A stretch of DNA of 64,000 nt from Pseudocolwellia sp048296855 (lineage in GTDB: Bacteria; Pseudomonadota; Gammaproteobacteria; Enterobacterales; Alteromonadaceae): assembly GCA_048296855.1 (NCBI GenBank), contig CP182631.1; one strand, given 5' to 3'. Shown here piece after piece: positions 61,873 through 64,000 of this stretch; the stretch's first letter is position 1, and every line of letters starts with the position of its first letter. Below the pieces are notes generated by a model. That model saw nothing but the letters and a program-made list of their open reading frames with translations, ran no database searches and was not told where the DNA came from. A program made the translations under genes and the position numbers.

Positions 61873-64000
61873 ATGAGTTTCAAGTCACATATACCTTTTC
61901 ATCGTCAAATATCAGGGTCTTTAGTTTTTCTATTTTCATCTATTTTGTTAGTTGTGGGAATTATTTCGTTTTTGTTTTATCAACGTAATATTCAAGTGAA
62001 TGACTTAGTAACAACACAAATACCTACACTAGAGTTTGCCTACCAATACGAACAATTATTGTCATTTAATCATGAATATCTTGTCACTTTACAAAGCAGC
62101 AAAACAGCAAATGAATTAAGTCGTTCGTTAAATATGATCGAAAAAAATATAGCTGATATATCAAAGTTGCCTTTTATTAATGTAAGGCAATCAGGGCTTT
62201 TGGCTACGGAAATTAGTGGAATAAAGGATATTGTTGATCGGATAAAAAATAATGAACCTAGAAATGATACTTTAAAGCAAACCTCCATTGCTCAACTACG
62301 TTTACTGATCAATACGCTTGTTGAAGAAATAGAAAAGAAAAACCAAGAGCAAATAGTATTTCATCACAAAGTTACCATTAATGGTGAAAATGGTTATATA
62401 CCTGCAGGTAATGCCATTAAATATATTGAAGTTACTAGAATATTAGGTCAGTTAAATAAATCACTGTTATTATTTGATGAAGCCACTTTAGGGTTTGAAT
62501 CGTTGAGTATTCATGATTCAGTAGATAGTTTTGATGAAATTACTAAAAAGATAGATTTAGCCATAAGTACTTGGTTAAGTGTATTAACCAGTGAGCCGCT
62601 AGATATAGAAATAAGAAGTAAAATTGAAGATCTACAAACATTATTTAATGTAGAGCAAAGAGTATTAGCTAAATGGTATAGCCATTTAAGGTTAGCAGAG
62701 GAAGTTTTTAATAGAATTAAAAAAGTTAATCAAACGCTCAATACGCTTTATGGCGAAAATAATAAACGCATAAACTTCACGTCTTCTCATTATATTGTTC
62801 CTCCTTTTATCACTCAAGTGTTAGAAAAAACGCCTTACACACTTTCAGAAAAATACTATTATTATGGTTTGATAGCTGGCGTTGCAGTTAGTTTGTTACT
62901 GATTTTAAGTATATTGTTGAGACTTAAAAGTAGAATCAAACAATATGGCGAAAATACCGTTAATTTATGTGAAAATTTATTAGCGGGAGAAGATAAAAAA
63001 CAAGAGCAAAGTGATTACGTTAAAACTGCAGAACATCTTCGTATTGTTGGCTTGATTCACCAAATTCAAAAGCCAGAGCATAGTGAAAATCAGTATCAGT
63101 CATTAGTTCATTCTCACAAAGATGAATTAACGTTTATTCATAAAAATCATAGTGTCGCTCTTTGGCAATATCACCCATTTACGTCTTATATTGAAGTCAA
63201 TGAAGCTATTTTAAGTTTAACTGGTTTTTCAAACAGTGACATAAGTCATTGGCGTAAGTTAATAACAACTCAATCGTTATCAGAAGTAATAACAGCAGCA
63301 AAAAGTGTTCGTGACTCTCAAATAACTCAAACTTGTCAAATCAAAACTAAAAGCAATATTCAATTAGACATTTGTATTGGTTTTGATGGCACTCGTTGGT
63401 TTGGCACATTAAGTCGAGATGAAAAAACAGAGCAATTTAAAAATACGATTTTGTTGCTTAAAAACAAATTAAAAAAGACAGAAGATCATTCAATTGATGA
63501 GTTATCAGCAACAACTGATAAATTTAGTAAAATGGTAGTAAGGGCAATGCTACAAAGCCAAGGTAGCTCTGTCGATATGAATAGTAGTTCGTTACCTGTT
63601 TACCGACAACTAACGCGTATCTTCGATTGGTGCCGCCAAAGTAATATTGTGATGAAATTACAAAAGAGCCCTCGTAACTTACAAAATATAGATATTAGTT
63701 TTAAAGATGAATTACACGCGATTATTTTTAACGCTATGTCAGAAGCTCACTTGCAACGAAATCAAATATACCTTCAAACAGATAGATTACTTCTCAATTT
63801 TGCCAGTGTAGAACATCGTTTATTCCATCGTATGCTGTTAGGTATCATCAGGGTAACTTTAGCTGAATTATTCAATGCTAAAATGCTAGTAGATTTAAAA
63901 GTAATTGATCGCGATACTGGCTCTCAAACGGTTCGATTTACATTAACAGTGTCGCCGGCTAAAAAATTAAAAAAACTTCCTGATTTGGTTAGTCGATTAG
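61873..64000 (+). CDS. Membrane sensor protein, N-terminal 709 residues (partial)
   Basis: The frame opens at the ATG at 61873 and is open to the window end. It has a membrane helix (about residues 14-36), a periplasmic helical region (about 37-332), a second membrane helix (about 335-352) and a cytoplasmic part from about 353. A PAS-like segment with SVALWQYHPFTSYIEVNEAI lies near residues 430-475. The architecture fits a TorS-like sensor or hybrid histidine kinase, but no H-box or receiver domain is seen before the edge. The region near residues 615-700 could be the start of an ATP-binding-like domain; function remains open. Confidence 0.7.
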   Translation, partial: MSFKSHIPFHRQISGSLVFLFSSILLVVGIISFLFYQRNIQVNDLVTTQIPTLEFAYQYEQLLSFNHEYLVTLQSSKTANELSRSLNMIEKNIADISKLPFINVRQSGLLATEISGIKDIVDRIKNNEPRNDTLKQTSIAQLRLLINTLVEEIEKKNQEQIVFHHKVTINGENGYIPAGNAIKYIEVTRILGQLNKSLLLFDEATLGFESLSIHDSVDSFDEITKKIDLAISTWLSVLTSEPLDIEIRSKIEDLQTLFNVEQRVLAKWYSHLRLAEEVFNRIKKVNQTLNTLYGENNKRINFTSSHYIVPPFITQVLEKTPYTLSEKYYYYGLIAGVAVSLLLILSILLRLKSRIKQYGENTVNLCENLLAGEDKKQEQSDYVKTAEHLRIVGLIHQIQKPEHSENQYQSLVHSHKDELTFIHKNHSVALWQYHPFTSYIEVNEAILSLTGFSNSDISHWRKLITTQSLSEVITAAKSVRDSQITQTCQIKTKSNIQLDICIGFDGTRWFGTLSRDEKTEQFKNTILLLKNKLKKTEDHSIDELSATTDKFSKMVVRAMLQSQGSSVDMNSSSLPVYRQLTRIFDWCRQSNIVMKLQKSPRNLQNIDISFKDELHAIIFNAMSEAHLQRNQIYLQTDRLLLNFASVEHRLFHRMLLGIIRVTLAELFNAKMLVDLKVIDRDTGSQTVRFTLTVSPAKKLKKLPDLVSRL

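Noticed and set aside
1..64000. CRISPR array, prophage or restriction/defence system
   Set aside because: No regularly spaced direct repeats, Cas, phage structural, integrase or restriction genes were seen.

Overview
The window is an AT-rich (roughly one third G+C by eye) chromosomal segment of a marine gammaproteobacterium. The housekeeping blocks follow gammaproteobacterial gene order: a yibQ-type deacetylase, envC and gpmI; a yibN-type rhodanese, grxC, secB, gpsA and trmL; and psd, rsgA and orn. Base composition, the exosortase locus and the protein style suggest Alteromonadales, probably the Colwellia/Thalassotalea group. This is inference; no 16S gene is present.

Region 1 (1-3030, minus strand) is a Pgl-like module: a lipid-linked phosphosugar transferase, an acetyltransferase, a PLP aminotransferase and a truncated nucleotide-sugar dehydratase. 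Together they could make and load a bacillosamine-type sugar. Region 2 (3264-6476) is miscellaneous: an LhgO-like oxidase, an FAH-family hydrolase, a TlpA-like thioredoxin and two small proteins.

Region 3 (6556-46595) is a large exosortase A (XrtA)/PEP-CTERM exopolysaccharide locus. The minus-strand arm 12341-6592 encodes the export machine: lipoprotein export protein, chain-length determinant, tyrosine autokinase, outer-membrane beta-barrel and AAA ATPase. The plus-strand arm 12557-22752 encodes the initiating sugar transferase, four further glycosyltransferases, a serine-acetyltransferase-like protein, two deacetylase-like proteins and a flippase. Next come two minus-strand acyltransferases lying between two MITE-like inverted-repeat elements, an acyltransferase-3 protein, a Wzy/ligase-type membrane protein, and a noncoding stretch with an IS3-family remnant. 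A second minus-strand arm (36696-27908) carries exosortase, a FemAB/CelD-like protein, a WecB-WecC fusion and two putative polysaccharide lyases. Two tandem PrsT-type TPR lipoproteins precede a PEP-CTERM protein with a near-perfect sigma-54 promoter. The locus closes with an autoinducer-synthase-like acyltransferase and a ThiF/nitroreductase fusion. PrsK/PrsR-type regulators are not in the window.

Region 4 (46856-64000) is mostly housekeeping: a trypsin-like protease, YibQ, EnvC, GpmI, rhodanese, GrxC, SecB, GpsA, TrmL, FieF, a PldB-like hydrolase, an M56 peptidase-TonB fusion with its BlaI-type repressor, Psd, RsgA, Orn, and the first 709 residues of a membrane sensor protein cut by the window edge.

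The most promising under-described elements are the acyltransferase plus ThiF-nitroreductase pair (43861-46595), the membrane-anchored deacetylase-like protein at 17962-19122, and the sigma-54 control of the PEP-CTERM gene. No tRNA, rRNA or CRISPR was recognised.
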